64,000 nt of DNA from Paraplanobispora siamensis (GTDB lineage: Bacteria; Actinomycetota; Actinomycetes; Streptosporangiales; Streptosporangiaceae): NCBI RefSeq assembly GCF_016863175.1, contig NZ_BOOJ01000036.1, positions 62,001-126,000 of the forward strand, written 5' to 3'. Both the position numbers and the translations under genes were made by a program. This document shows, piece by piece, positions 8,647 through 17,378 of the stretch; positions within the stretch are counted from its first letter, which is position 1, and each line of letters begins with the position of its first letter. A model generated the notes under the pieces. That model did no database searches and was not told the origin of the DNA. It saw only the letters and a program-made list of their open reading frames with translations.

Positions 8647-10023
8647 GTGGGTGACTGGCAGGAAGACGACGACCGCACGCGTGCGCTCCGGTCGCCCGCG
8701 TCCGTGCCGCCCCGGGCGGCCGGACAGCCCGCCCATCCCGTTCCCGGGCAGGCTCCCGGGCAGGGCGGCGCCCCCGGACGGCGCGGTCCCGCGGCCGCCG
8801 GACCGCAGGCGGGGGTCCCCGCCCAGGCCCCCTCATCCGGCGGGGCCGTACGCGACGACACCGTGCCCCGGGCGGTCTCGCAGGTGTACGGCAAGGCGCG
8901 GTCGGGCACGAGTCCCGTCCGCCCCCTGAAGGGGCCGTCCGACGGGCCGCAGGCCGGTCCGTCCAGATCGCCGCTCGCCGGCTCCCCCGGCGGGTCTTCC
9001 GGTGGGAAAGGCGGCGCCGTGCCGAACGCGTCTTCGCGCTTGAGGAGCCCCAAGGGTCCCCGGCGGACCGGCCGGCTGATCGTGCGGATCCTCATCGGCC
9101 TGCTCGTGCTGCTGCTCGTGCTCGCCGTAGCCGGATATTTCACCATCGACGGACGGCTGAAGCGGATCGACGCCCTGGCCGACTACGAGGGCCGTCCCGC
9201 CGACACCCCCGGCACGACCTGGCTGCTGGTCGGCTCCGACAGCCGCGAGGGGCTCACCAAGGCCCAGCGCAGGAAGCTCGCCACCGGCAGCTCCGTGGGC
9301 CGCCGCACCGACACGATGATGCTCCTGCACATCCCCGACAACGACGGCCGCCCGACGCTGGTCAGCCTGCCGCGCGACTCCTACGTGCCCATCGACGGCC
9401 ACGGCAGCGACAAGCTCAACGCCGCCTACTCCTACCAGGACGGCGGCCCCGCGCTGCTGGCCAAGACCGTGGAGAAGGTCACCGGGCTGCGCATCGACAA
9501 CTACATGGAGATCGGCTTCGCCGGCTTCGTGGGCATCGTCGACGCGATCGGCGGCGTCGAGATCGACGTCAAGCAGAACATCAACGACCCCAAGGCCGGG
9601 ATCAAGCTCAAGAAGGGCGTGCAGACCCTCGACGGCGCCACGGCCCTGGGCTACGTCCGCACCCGCCAGACCGGGGCGACGGGCATCCCCGACTTCGAGC
9701 GGACCCAGCGCCAGCGGCAGTTCTTCTCCGCCGTGGTGAAGAAGGCCGCCAGCCCCGGGGTCCTGATCAACCCGTTCACGTCCGTCCCGCTCGCGTTCAG
9801 CGCCACCGACTCGGTGTCCGTCGGGCAGGAGACCGGCGCCTTCGACCTGCTCTCGCTCGGCCTGGCCATGGGCGACAACCCGGTGACCACGATCGTCCCG
9901 TTCAGCGGCTTCGAGGACATCAACGGTCAGAACGTCGTCAGGTGGGACCGGAACAAGGCCCTGCGCATGTTCGAGGCCCTGGCCCAGGACAAGCAGGTCC
10001 CGAAGGACGTCCTCGCCAAGTAG
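8647..10023 (+). CDS. LytR-CpsA-Psr (LCP) family glycopolymer ligase
   Basis: 458-aa envelope protein that in this family transfers undecaprenyl-linked glycopolymers onto peptidoglycan. The first 130 residues are a disordered Pro/Gly/Ala-rich cytoplasmic region; a membrane helix follows (RILIGLLVLLLVLAVAGYF), then the LCP domain with the conserved SDSREG, GRRTDTMMLLHIP, SLPRDSYV, KLNAAYSYQDG, DAIGGVEIDV and YVRTRQ elements that hold the catalytic Arg and Asp residues. The GTG at 8647 has GGCGGAGA 6-7 nt upstream and is preferred over the TTG at 8611. The 300-bp gap upstream holds divergent promoters for this gene and the CBS operon; no other gene is supported there. Confidence 0.92.
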   Translation: MGDWQEDDDRTRALRSPASVPPRAAGQPAHPVPGQAPGQGGAPGRRGPAAAGPQAGVPAQAPSSGGAVRDDTVPRAVSQVYGKARSGTSPVRPLKGPSDGPQAGPSRSPLAGSPGGSSGGKGGAVPNASSRLRSPKGPRRTGRLIVRILIGLLVLLLVLAVAGYFTIDGRLKRIDALADYEGRPADTPGTTWLLVGSDSREGLTKAQRRKLATGSSVGRRTDTMMLLHIPDNDGRPTLVSLPRDSYVPIDGHGSDKLNAAYSYQDGGPALLAKTVEKVTGLRIDNYMEIGFAGFVGIVDAIGGVEIDVKQNINDPKAGIKLKKGVQTLDGATALGYVRTRQTGATGIPDFERTQRQRQFFSAVVKKAASPGVLINPFTSVPLAFSATDSVSVGQETGAFDLLSLGLAMGDNPVTTIVPFSGFEDINGQNVVRWDRNKALRMFEALAQDKQVPKDVLAK

Positions 10024-10029
10024 GAGCGC

Positions 10030-10050
10030 CCGGGAGGAGCTTCCTCCCGG
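10030..10050. terminator. Hairpin after the LCP gene
   Basis: Perfect 9-bp stem CCGGGAGGA/TCCTCCCGG with a GCT loop, starting 7 nt after the LCP stop codon. There is no T tract, as is common for actinomycete terminators. Confidence 0.6.
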
Positions 10051-10061
10051 TCCCCGCACGG

Positions 10062-10130
10062 GTCGGCCGGCCGCTCCCCGCAGAGATCGGCCGGCCGCTC
10101 CCGCGGAGGTCAGCCGGCCGCTCCCGCGGC
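10062..10130. repeat. Three copies of a 23-25 bp unit between convergent genes
   Basis: The core GGCCGGCCGCTCCC occurs three times with small changes (10064, 10089, 10114). The third copy contains the stop codon and last codons of the GPP34 gene on the minus strand, so the repeat crosses from the intergenic spacer into the coding end. Confidence 0.75.
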
Positions 10131-10748
10131 GGCCGCCGCGCCGCCGGCGATGATGGCCGCGTTGATCGAGGCGATCGTCTTGGCCACCGCGTCGCCGACC
10201 CAGTCGCCCTCGGCGATCTCCTTGATGCGCTCCTTGCTCGCCCCGGGGAACGCCTTACGGTCGATCTTGGCCGCGTGCAGGATGGCGATCAGCACGGCCA
10301 CCCGCTCGTCCGGCTCGGCGCCGTTCAGCACGTTCTGCACCCGCTCGCGCACGGCCTGCTCGATGCGCGGGTCGCGCTCCGGATAGCGCGAACTGGGGAA
10401 GATCCCCAGGACCTTGCGGTGCTCCTCGCCCAGCACGCCGCGCTCGGCCAGCCCGGTGAGCAGACGCTTGCGGAGCTTGTTGGAGTAGAGCTTGTAGACC
10501 CAGCGGTCGGGCTTGCGTTCCTTGTCCTCGGCGATCCGGGAGAGCGTCGCGTCGAGCTCCGGGTCTCCGAGCGGGGTCGTGTCCTTGACCGTGACCTTCT
10601 TGCCCGACAGGTCGATCCGGTCGTTGATGGCGAGCTCGGCCAGGAGCGCGCCCCCGAGGGCGGCGTCGAGCTGCAGCGAACCGACCAGCTGTTTCCCCTC
10701 GTCCTCGCTGTATGCCAGCAGGAGCACTTCCTCAACGATGGTCGTCAT
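10110..10748 (-). CDS. GPP34 (Golgi phosphoprotein 3-like) family protein
   Basis: 212-aa member of the GPP34/GOLPH3 family, widespread in actinomycetes. Family features visible are the start TTIVEEVLLLAYSEDEGKQL, the LDAALGGALLAELA helix, the ERGVLGEE stretch and the C-terminal LIAILHAAKIDRKAF region. The eukaryotic homologue binds PI4P on Golgi membranes; the bacterial role is unknown, though a peripheral membrane role is likely. The protein ends in an Ala/Gly tail encoded inside a DNA repeat. The ATG at 10748 fits the family start; the frame upstream is not conserved in style. Confidence 0.85.
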   Translation of the reverse strand: MTTIVEEVLLLAYSEDEGKQLVGSLQLDAALGGALLAELAINDRIDLSGKKVTVKDTTPLGDPELDATLSRIAEDKERKPDRWVYKLYSNKLRKRLLTGLAERGVLGEEHRKVLGIFPSSRYPERDPRIEQAVRERVQNVLNGAEPDERVAVLIAILHAAKIDRKAFPGASKERIKEIAEGDWVGDAVAKTIASINAAIIAGGAAAAAGAAG

Positions 10749-10845
10749 GTCTCCGACCCTATGCCGTGATCTTCGTTCGTAAGCACTCTGTAAGCGCCGG
10801 GTGGCACTGTCCGGCATAGCCTCGATCCGAGGCCGGGAGGACATC

Positions 10846-11424
10846 ATGAAGATCAAGAAAATGCTCCGTCACCCCATCAGCTGGGTGATCCTGGGGGCCG
10901 GCGCCGTGGCCGTCGCCGTCGCCCTCTATCTGTTCCAGCCGTGGCGGCTGTTCACCACGGTCGAGGTGAACGAGGCCCCGCCCGTGGCCGCCGGGAGCAC
11001 GCAGGCGCCCGGCACGGCGGGCGACGGCACGGGAGAGGGCGCGCAGGGCGGCTCCGAGGGGAAGGCGGGGAAGACCAAGGTGCTGGCCACCGGCACGTTC
11101 ATCTCCCACGAGCACGACACCTCGGGCAAGGCCAGGCTCCTGGAGCTGGCCGACGGCAGCCGGGTGCTCAGGATCGAGGACCTGGACACCTCCGACGGGC
11201 CCGACCTGCGGGTGTGGCTGAGCGACCAGCCCGTCAAGGAGGGCACGGACGGGTGGTTCAACCTCGACGACGGCAAGCACCTGGAGCTGGGCGAGCTCAA
11301 GGGCAACAAGGGCGACGCCAACTACGCCGTCCCCGCCGACGCCGACCTTGAGGCGCTCAAGAGCGTCACCATCTGGTGCAAGCGCTTCAGCGTCTCCTTC
11401 GGCGCCGCGACCCTGACCGCCTGA
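10846..11424 (+). CDS. Membrane-anchored DM13-domain protein
   Basis: 192-aa protein with one N-terminal membrane helix (SWVILGAGAVAVAVALYLFQ) and a linker rich in Gly/Ala/Glu, followed by a DM13 domain (about 80-190: ATGTFISHEHDTSGKARLLE, DLRVWLSDQ, VTIWCKRFSVSFG). DM13 is proposed to be an electron-transfer or redox domain, and its conserved Cys is present in WCKRF. The domain faces the outside if the anchor is uncleaved. The ATG at 10846 has GGGAGG 5 nt upstream. The gene's stop codon is the first TGA of an octamer repeat array. Confidence 0.85.
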   Translation: MKIKKMLRHPISWVILGAGAVAVAVALYLFQPWRLFTTVEVNEAPPVAAGSTQAPGTAGDGTGEGAQGGSEGKAGKTKVLATGTFISHEHDTSGKARLLELADGSRVLRIEDLDTSDGPDLRVWLSDQPVKEGTDGWFNLDDGKHLELGELKGNKGDANYAVPADADLEALKSVTIWCKRFSVSFGAATLTA

Positions 11425-11514
11425 CCGCCTGACCGCTTGGTTGTCTGGTCGCCTGGTCGCCTGGTCGCTTGGCCACCTGGTCGCTTGGCCACCTGGCCAC
11501 CTGATCGCCTGACC
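11415..11514. repeat. Twelve imperfect 8-bp tandem units across a stop codon
   Basis: Consecutive octamers of consensus G-G/A-Y-C-R-C-C/T-T (for example GGTCGCCT, GGCCACCT, GACCGCCT) run from the last codons of the DM13 gene into the spacer. The TGA stop at 11422-11424 lies at the junction of the first two units. Unit variants alternate (GGTCGCTT then GGCCACCT twice), which suggests higher-order duplication. Confidence 0.9.
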
Positions 11515-11565
11515 GGAGCCCGCCATGATCCCCCGGCCGGTGGGTTCTGCCACAATCCCTGACCT

Positions 11566-12171
11566 ATGAGCATTTCTCAGGAACTCCATGCCGTCGGCCG
11601 TCCCCTGATCGAGGCGCAGCTCGCCCACCCGACCGTGGTGGGCATCGCCAAGGGCGACCTGGCCGAGCCGGTGTTCCGATCGTGGCTGGAGCAGGACTAC
11701 CTCTTCCTCCTGGACTACGTGCGGGTGTTCTCCCGGCTGGCGTGGCAGGCCCCCGACGGGCACCTCGGGGACCTGGTCGACCTGGCCCACTCCACCTTCC
11801 ACGAGGAGCTGGACCTGCACCGCTCCCTGTCGGCCGAGTTCGGCGCCGACCTGGGCGGGGCGCGCAAGGGCCCGGCGTGCGCGGCCTACACCTCGTTCCT
11901 GCTGGAGTCGGCGGCGGACTACGCGGAGGGGCTGGCCGCGCTCTATCCGTGCATGTGGGGCTACTCCACCCTCGGCCGCATCCTCGCCGAGAACCCGCCG
12001 GCCGAGCCGCGCTACCGCGCCTGGGTGGACACCTACGCCCATCCCGGCTTCGCGGCGCTGACCGAGCGCATCGCGGCGATGATCGACGAGGTGGACCTCG
12101 ACCCCGCCCGGGCCGAGGAGCTGTTCACCCGGGGGATGGCCCATGAGCTCGCCTTCTGGGACGTGCCCTGA
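11566..12171 (+). CDS. tenA: TenA/thiaminase II family protein
   Basis: 201-aa all-helical protein of the TenA family, which hydrolyses aminopyrimidine breakdown products of thiamine for salvage. The expected catalytic positions can be seen: Asp in EQDYLFLLDYVRVF, the nucleophile Cys in ALYPCMWGYSTLG, and the C-terminal Glu in MAHELAFWD. Length is slightly short of the usual 215-230 residues. It lies 1.1 kb upstream of a TPP-riboswitch-controlled permease, which supports a thiamine role, although no TPP element precedes tenA itself. Confidence 0.87.
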   Translation: MSISQELHAVGRPLIEAQLAHPTVVGIAKGDLAEPVFRSWLEQDYLFLLDYVRVFSRLAWQAPDGHLGDLVDLAHSTFHEELDLHRSLSAEFGADLGGARKGPACAAYTSFLLESAADYAEGLAALYPCMWGYSTLGRILAENPPAEPRYRAWVDTYAHPGFAALTERIAAMIDEVDLDPARAEELFTRGMAHELAFWDVP

Positions 12172-12289
12172 GACGGTGGCCGCGGCGGAGGTCGCATATC
12201 TCCGAAGCGGTCGAATAGCTTGGCCGTGACGGCGGGCCGGGTGCGCCGGCCGTACCAGAGGCGGGAAAAGGCGAGAAGAGGCGGGCGGC

Positions 12290-12751
12290 GTGACGCGCAG
12301 GCGAGGTGAGATCCCGTTGCTTCTGGCCATGACGTACCGGGCGATGAACGAGGCGCTGAAAGAGCGCATCGCGGCCGAGGGGCGCGAGCCGCTGCGGCCC
12401 GCGCACGGCTACACCTTCCGGCTGCTGCTGGACCGCGACGACGTCACCGCGGCCGACCTCGCCGAGCACCTGGGCGTCACCAAGCAGGCCGCCTCGAAGA
12501 TCGTCTCCGAGCTGGAGGGGTGGGGCTACGTCGAGCGCCGCCCGCACGCCACCGACGGCCGCGCCAGGGTGCTGGTCCTGACCGACAAGGGACACGCCTA
12601 CGTACGGCACGCCGACGTCATGTGGGGCGACATCGAGGACGCCTGGGCCGCCGTGATCGGCACCGAACGGTTGGACCGCATTCATCAGGATTTGCAGGTC
12701 TACGTGAACGAAATCGCAGGTGGACGTGCGGTTTTGCGTCCGATCTGGTGA
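12290..12751 (+). CDS. MarR-family transcriptional regulator
   Basis: 153-aa winged-helix regulator. The HTH is visible as VTAADLAEHLGVTKQAASKIVSELEGWGYVERR (about residues 51-83), followed by the wing DGRARVLVLTDKG. The start GTG follows GGCGGGCGGC-rich sequence without a clear Shine-Dalgarno site. The rhodanese gene begins 13-22 bp after its stop, so the two are probably one transcript and the regulator may respond to a sulfur or redox signal; that is inference from context. Confidence 0.85.
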   Translation: MTRRRGEIPLLLAMTYRAMNEALKERIAAEGREPLRPAHGYTFRLLLDRDDVTAADLAEHLGVTKQAASKIVSELEGWGYVERRPHATDGRARVLVLTDKGHAYVRHADVMWGDIEDAWAAVIGTERLDRIHQDLQVYVNEIAGGRAVLRPIW

Positions 12752-12773
12752 CGGGATTGGAACAATGAGGGCT

Positions 12774-13097
12774 ATGAACATTCCTGAGGTCGATGTGCGC
12801 GCCGTGCCGGACGACGCGTTCCTGCTGGACGTCCGGGAGGACGACGAGTGGCACGCCGGGCACGCGCCCGAGGCCCTCCACATCCCGCTCGGCGAGCTGC
12901 AGACCAGGGTCGAGGAGCTGCCCAAGGACACGGCCATCTATGTGATCTGCCGGGTCGGGGGCCGTTCCGCGCACGCCGCCGCCTGGCTCAACGCCGTCGG
13001 GCGCGATGCGATCAACGTCGGCGGCGGCATGCAGTCCTGGGCCTTCGCCGGCCGTCCCATGGTGAGCGAGAGCGGGCACGAGCCGTTCGTCGCCTGA
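12774..13097 (+). CDS. Rhodanese-domain protein
   Basis: Single-domain rhodanese of 107 aa (110 if the ATG at 12765 is used). The fold signature DVREDDEWHAGHAPEALHIP and the active-site loop CRVGGRS with its catalytic Cys are intact, so it should carry a persulfide and act as a sulfurtransferase. It is coupled to the MarR gene upstream. The start is uncertain between two in-frame ATGs three codons apart. Confidence 0.87.
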   Translation: MNIPEVDVRAVPDDAFLLDVREDDEWHAGHAPEALHIPLGELQTRVEELPKDTAIYVICRVGGRSAHAAAWLNAVGRDAINVGGGMQSWAFAGRPMVSESGHEPFVA

Positions 13098-13193
13098 GCG
13101 GATCCCGCCGCGTTTCCCGGCGCAGCGGTTCACGACCGGGCCGGCGCTTGCCACGAAGAGGCGCGATGGCATAATCCGGAGCGAAATGTCTAC

Positions 13194-13307
13194 CGCGGGA
13201 GCTCGGGCGTTACCGGGCTGAGAGGGCGGAATCGCGGAGAGCCGGCAGGCCTCTCCCACGCACCGCCGACCGCATGAACCTGTCCGGGTAATGCCGGCGT
13301 AGGGAGC
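13194..13307 (+). promoter_or_regulatory. TPP riboswitch (THI element)
   Basis: Canonical pieces of the thiamine pyrophosphate aptamer are present in order: GGGAGCTCGG, CTGAGAGGGCGG (the pyrimidine-sensing arm, 13218-13229), then GAACCTGTCCGGGTAATGC (13276 onward) and CGGCGTAGGGAG (the pyrophosphate arm). It ends only 4 nt before the start codon of the permease, so ligand binding very likely hides the ribosome site and represses translation when TPP is abundant. Confidence 0.95.
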
Positions 13308-13311
13308 GGTG

Positions 13312-14655
13312 ATGACGTCCGACGTCATTGTGTCCAAGCATGCCGAAGCCCCCCTCACCCTCGACGAGGCGCCGCCGAAGACGCTCGGCGTGCTCGACCA
13401 GGGCGCCCTCTGGGCCAACCTGGGCGTCAGCCTGCTCGGGTTCTCCGGTGCGATCGCGCTGATCAACCCGCTGGGGAACCGGCCCCTGAGCTTCCTGGCG
13501 GCGATCACCGCCGCCGTCGTCGGCAGCCTCATCGGCACCGCGATGGTCGCTCTGGCGGCGATCCCCGGCCAGCGGACCGGCGCACCGGCGATGGTGCTGC
13601 TGCGCGGGCTCTTCGGGGCCAGGCTGTCGTACGCCCCGACCGTGCTCAACATCGTCCAGATGCTCGGCTGGGGCGCGTTCGAGCTGTGGGTCATCGCCCA
13701 GGGCGCCCAGGCCATCGCCGGCTCCTTCGGGGTCGAGGTGCCCTACGCCGTCTGGGTGGTCCTCGGCGGGGCGGTCACCGTCGCGCTGACCATCCGGCCG
13801 CTGGGCGCGGTGCGCCTGCTGCGCCGCTACGTCACGGCAGGCGTGATCATCTCGATGATCTGGTTCGCCGTCGCGCTGTTCAGCCGCGGGCCGTCACTCG
13901 GCACGGGCACCTGGGAGGCGTTCGCCCCCTCCGTCGACTACGTGATCGCGCTGTCGGTCTCGTGGGTGCCGGTCGCGGCGGACTTCGCCAGGTTCTCCCG
14001 CTCGGGCCGGGCCGCCTTCGCCGGAGTGGTCGGCGGCTACACGGTCGCCCAGGTGGCCTGCCTGACCCTGGGCATCGCCGCGCTCGCGCTGGTCGGCAAC
14101 GACCCGGCCAAGGTGTGGGACCCGTTCGTGGCGGCCCCGCTCGGCTGGCTGTTCTTCGGCATCCTGGTGCTGCGCGAGACCGACCAGTCGTTCGTCAACG
14201 TCTACTCCACCGCGATGTCGCTGCAGAACCTGCTGCCCCGGCTGGACCGGCGGATCATCTCCGTCGGCACCGGCGTGGTGGTCACCCTGATGGCGATCTT
14301 CGTCAGCGCCGACGACTACATCGCCTTCCTCGGCATCATCGGCGCCGTGTTCGTGCCGATGTTCGGTGTGCTGGCGGTGGACTACTTCCTGCTCGGCCGC
14401 GGCGAGAACTGGGACACCTCGGAGAACGCGCCCTCCCGCTGGCTCATGGTGCTCCCGTGGGTGCTCGGCTTCGCCGCCTGGTGGATGCTCGCCGCGCTGC
14501 CGGACGCCGAGGAGCTGGGCTGGTGGACCGGCTTCTGGACCGGCGCCCGCGAGGCGATCGGGTTCGTCCCGCAGCCCTGGATGAGCGCGGCCATCGGCGC
14601 GTTCCTCGTCTCCGGCCTGGTCACCCTCGCCCTGGGCAGGCTGTCGCGCCGCTAA
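13312..14655 (+). CDS. cytX: NCS1-family permease, CytX-like (HMP uptake)
   Basis: 447-aa nucleobase-cation-symport-1 transporter with about twelve hydrophobic segments, beginning after a polar 30-residue N-terminus (QGALWANLGVSLLGFSGAIA). The protein family transports purines, cytosine or the thiamine precursor hydroxymethylpyrimidine. Direct control by a TPP riboswitch points to HMP (CytX). The ATG lies 4 nt after the aptamer. Its stop overlaps the stop of the convergent ogt gene by 4 bp. Confidence 0.9.
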   Translation: MTSDVIVSKHAEAPLTLDEAPPKTLGVLDQGALWANLGVSLLGFSGAIALINPLGNRPLSFLAAITAAVVGSLIGTAMVALAAIPGQRTGAPAMVLLRGLFGARLSYAPTVLNIVQMLGWGAFELWVIAQGAQAIAGSFGVEVPYAVWVVLGGAVTVALTIRPLGAVRLLRRYVTAGVIISMIWFAVALFSRGPSLGTGTWEAFAPSVDYVIALSVSWVPVAADFARFSRSGRAAFAGVVGGYTVAQVACLTLGIAALALVGNDPAKVWDPFVAAPLGWLFFGILVLRETDQSFVNVYSTAMSLQNLLPRLDRRIISVGTGVVVTLMAIFVSADDYIAFLGIIGAVFVPMFGVLAVDYFLLGRGENWDTSENAPSRWLMVLPWVLGFAAWWMLAALPDAEELGWWTGFWTGAREAIGFVPQPWMSAAIGAFLVSGLVTLALGRLSRR

Positions 14656-15221
14656 CGGATCCCCTCGATCCTGAAGAGCCGTTCCTTGGCGGTCGTGCCG
14701 CCGGCGTAGCCGCCGAGGATGCCCTCGCTCTCCACCACCCGGTGGCAGGGCACGATCACGCACACCGGGTTGGCGCCGAGCGCGTTGCCGACCGCGCGCA
14801 GCGCCCGGGGCCTGCCGATCCGCTCGGCGATCCGCTGGTAGGTGGTCACCGTCCCGTACGGCACCGCCGGCATCATCTGCAGCACGGTCCTGGCGAACGG
14901 GGTGGCGAGCTGGAGGTCCACGGGGGTGGTGAAGGTGCGCAGCCGTCCCGAGAAGTAGGCGTCCAGCTCACGGCGGACCGGGTCGATCCGCCGGGGGTCG
15001 CCCCCGATGAACGTGCTGATGCCGCGGGAGACGCGCTCGAAGACGACGTTCTCGTCCTCGTAGCTGCACGTGACCACGCCCCGGGAGGTCACCGCGAGGA
15101 TCAGGCGGCCCACCGGCCCGTCATGGGTGCCGAGTGCGACGTCGGGATGTCTGTCGCCGATGTAGGTGGGCGAGGTCACCCGTAGCAGTGCGTCGAGGTC
15201 GCCGGCCGGCCCGGATGACAT
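14652..15221 (-). CDS. ogt: Methylated-DNA-protein cysteine methyltransferase
   Basis: 189-aa suicide repair enzyme that takes alkyl groups from O6-alkylguanine. The acceptor motif PCHRVV is intact and preceded by the DNA-binding region (TPFARTVLQMMPAVPYGTVT, RIGRPRALRAVGNALGANP). The N-terminal half is the degenerate methyltransferase-like domain usual in Ogt/MGMT. Encoded convergently with cytX, sharing 4 bp at the stops. Confidence 0.93.
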   Translation of the reverse strand: MSSGPAGDLDALLRVTSPTYIGDRHPDVALGTHDGPVGRLILAVTSRGVVTCSYEDENVVFERVSRGISTFIGGDPRRIDPVRRELDAYFSGRLRTFTTPVDLQLATPFARTVLQMMPAVPYGTVTTYQRIAERIGRPRALRAVGNALGANPVCVIVPCHRVVESEGILGGYAGGTTAKERLFRIEGIR

Positions 15222-15308
15222 GGCCCCACCCTTTCACGTCCAGGTGTGTGGTGACCGCAGCGTATCGGACGGATCGCCTCCCGGAGTGGCAGCACATGCG
15301 GGGCGAAA

Positions 15309-17243
15309 GTGCCAAGATCCGGCCGTTCGAAACGGCACTATGGAAGTGTGCGTGATGACAGGACTGCGATCAGTGACGATGCCATCGGTCGTGAGATCGT
15401 CGCCAGTTCCCCCAACGCGGTCGTCGCCCTTGATCGGGACCAGACGATCCTGACGTGGAACCCCGCCGCCGAGCGCCTGTTCGGCTGGCCGGCCGAGGAG
15501 GTCGTCGGACGTCGCGTCCCGATGGTCCCCGAGGAGCTCACCGCCGAGCACAACGCCGTCCTCGAACGCGTCCGGACCGGGGGCCAGGTCTCGCTGCGGA
15601 CCAAGCGGTTCCGGCGGGACGGCAGGCTGCTCGACGTGCGCGTGGACACCGGCGCGCTCTGCTCGGAGGCAGGTGCCCTGCTCGGCTACGTCAGCGTCTA
15701 CCACCTGACCCAGGACGACGAGAGCGCCAGCGACAAGGCCCTGCGCCGGGCACAGCTCGTGCGGAGGCTGACCGACGTGGTCGCCGACATCAACGCCGAG
15801 CTGGAGCTGCCCACGGTGCTCGACCGGATCGCGGCCAGCCTCACCGAGCTGACCGGAGCCGACGCGGGCGGGTTCGTGCTCATCGAGGGCGATCAGCTGC
15901 GCCTGGTGGCCTGCCACAGGCTTCCCGACGAGCTGCGCGGCTCGACCGCGGACCTGCGTTCCAGCCTGGTGGGCAAGCTCCTGCGGGCCGGCCGTACCGT
16001 CATGCTGGAGACCGGCGACCAGGCCCGGCTGGACGAGCTGGTCTGGTCGTGGCTGCCGGGCCTGCACACCATCGCGCTCGGCGTGGCGGCGGTGGGCGGG
16101 CGGCCGTACGGCGCGCTCTACGCCCTGTTCGCCAACGGCAAGGCCGGTCACGTCGAGCTCGAACTCCTGGAGCTGCTGGCCGGGCACGCCGGGATCGCCG
16201 TCGGCAACGCCATGGCCTACCAGGAGGCCGTACGGCAGCGCGCCCACGAGCGCGCGGTGTTCGACGCCAGCGCCGACGGCATCGCGGTCCTCGACACCCT
16301 GGGCCGGGTCATCCAGTGGAACCCGGCGGCGGCGGAGCTGACCGGCTTCCACATCGCCGAGATGATCGGCGAGCCGCCGCCGTTCCCGCTGCCCGAGCCG
16401 GGGGACAAGCTCACCTACCAGCTCCCCTCGGGCATCTGGCTAGACGTGCTCCGCGCGGAGATCCCGGAGACCGGGGAGACCGTGGTCGACTTCCGCGACA
16501 TCACGCGGGCCAAGGAGCTGGAGGAGGCCAAGGACCTGTTCCTGGCCACCACCAGCCACGAACTGCGCACCCCGATCACCGTGGTCCGCGGCTTCGCCGC
16601 CATGCTCGACACGCGCTGGGACGGGCTGAGCGACACCGAGCGCCGCTCCGCGGTCCACACCATCGCCGAACGGGCGCGTTCGCTGGGCGATCTCATGGAC
16701 CACCTGCTGCTGGGCTCACGCGCCGGGGCGGAGGAGCTCACCCTCAAGATCGAGGCGTTCGACCTCGGCGAGCTCGTCAGGTCGGCCACTCTGGGCCTGC
16801 CGGTCCTGTCGGACGTGCACCGGGTCGAGGTGGTCGTCCCCGACGACCTGCCGATGGTCTCCGGGGACGCGCTCGCCACCGACATCGTGCTGGGCCAGCT
16901 CCTGGAGAACGCCTTCAAGTACTCCCCGGACGGCGGCCTGATCAAGGTCGCGGTGTGGCCGGACGGCGAACGGGTGGTCCTCGCGGTCGACGACGAGGGC
17001 GTGGGCATCGCCCCGGCCGACCGCGACCGCATCTTCGAGCGCTTCGTCCAGGTGGAGAGCGGCGACCGCCGCCGTTTCGGCGGGGTCGGCCTCGGCCTCT
17101 ACATCGTGCGCAGCCTGGCCCTGGCCCAGGGAGGCGACGTGTCCGCCTATCCCAGGGCGGGCGGCGGCACCCGCATCAGGCTTTCCCTGAGGAGGGCCGA
17201 CACGCCAGGCGCGCTTAGCGGCTCCGACACGCTGGTGCGGTAA
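15309..17243 (+). CDS. PAS-GAF-PAS sensor histidine kinase
   Basis: 644-aa cytosolic kinase with no membrane segment. Order: PAS domain (about 25-125, AVVALDRDQTILTWNPAAERLFGW), GAF domain (about 150-300), a second PAS (about 315-400, GIAVLDTLGRVIQWNPAAAELTGF), HisKA with the phospho-acceptor His in TTSHELRTPITVVRGFAAML (about 416-436), and HATPase with LLENAFKYSPDGG, DDEGVGIA and GGVGLGLYIVRSLA. No response regulator is adjacent. The start is uncertain: GTG 15309 has GGGGCGAA upstream, while GTG 15348 would remove 13 residues. Confidence 0.88.
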   Translation: MPRSGRSKRHYGSVRDDRTAISDDAIGREIVASSPNAVVALDRDQTILTWNPAAERLFGWPAEEVVGRRVPMVPEELTAEHNAVLERVRTGGQVSLRTKRFRRDGRLLDVRVDTGALCSEAGALLGYVSVYHLTQDDESASDKALRRAQLVRRLTDVVADINAELELPTVLDRIAASLTELTGADAGGFVLIEGDQLRLVACHRLPDELRGSTADLRSSLVGKLLRAGRTVMLETGDQARLDELVWSWLPGLHTIALGVAAVGGRPYGALYALFANGKAGHVELELLELLAGHAGIAVGNAMAYQEAVRQRAHERAVFDASADGIAVLDTLGRVIQWNPAAAELTGFHIAEMIGEPPPFPLPEPGDKLTYQLPSGIWLDVLRAEIPETGETVVDFRDITRAKELEEAKDLFLATTSHELRTPITVVRGFAAMLDTRWDGLSDTERRSAVHTIAERARSLGDLMDHLLLGSRAGAEELTLKIEAFDLGELVRSATLGLPVLSDVHRVEVVVPDDLPMVSGDALATDIVLGQLLENAFKYSPDGGLIKVAVWPDGERVVLAVDDEGVGIAPADRDRIFERFVQVESGDRRRFGGVGLGLYIVRSLALAQGGDVSAYPRAGGGTRIRLSLRRADTPGALSGSDTLVR

Positions 17244-17378
17244 CGAGCCGGTAACGGGAGGGCTGATCTATTGTCCATGTGCACAAGCGGTGATCGGAGT
17301 GCGGTTTCTACGCCCATGTAACGGGGCATTTCGGTCGTATCTGGGGTGTGTTCCTCAGGGGGAACAGGGATACGGGGG

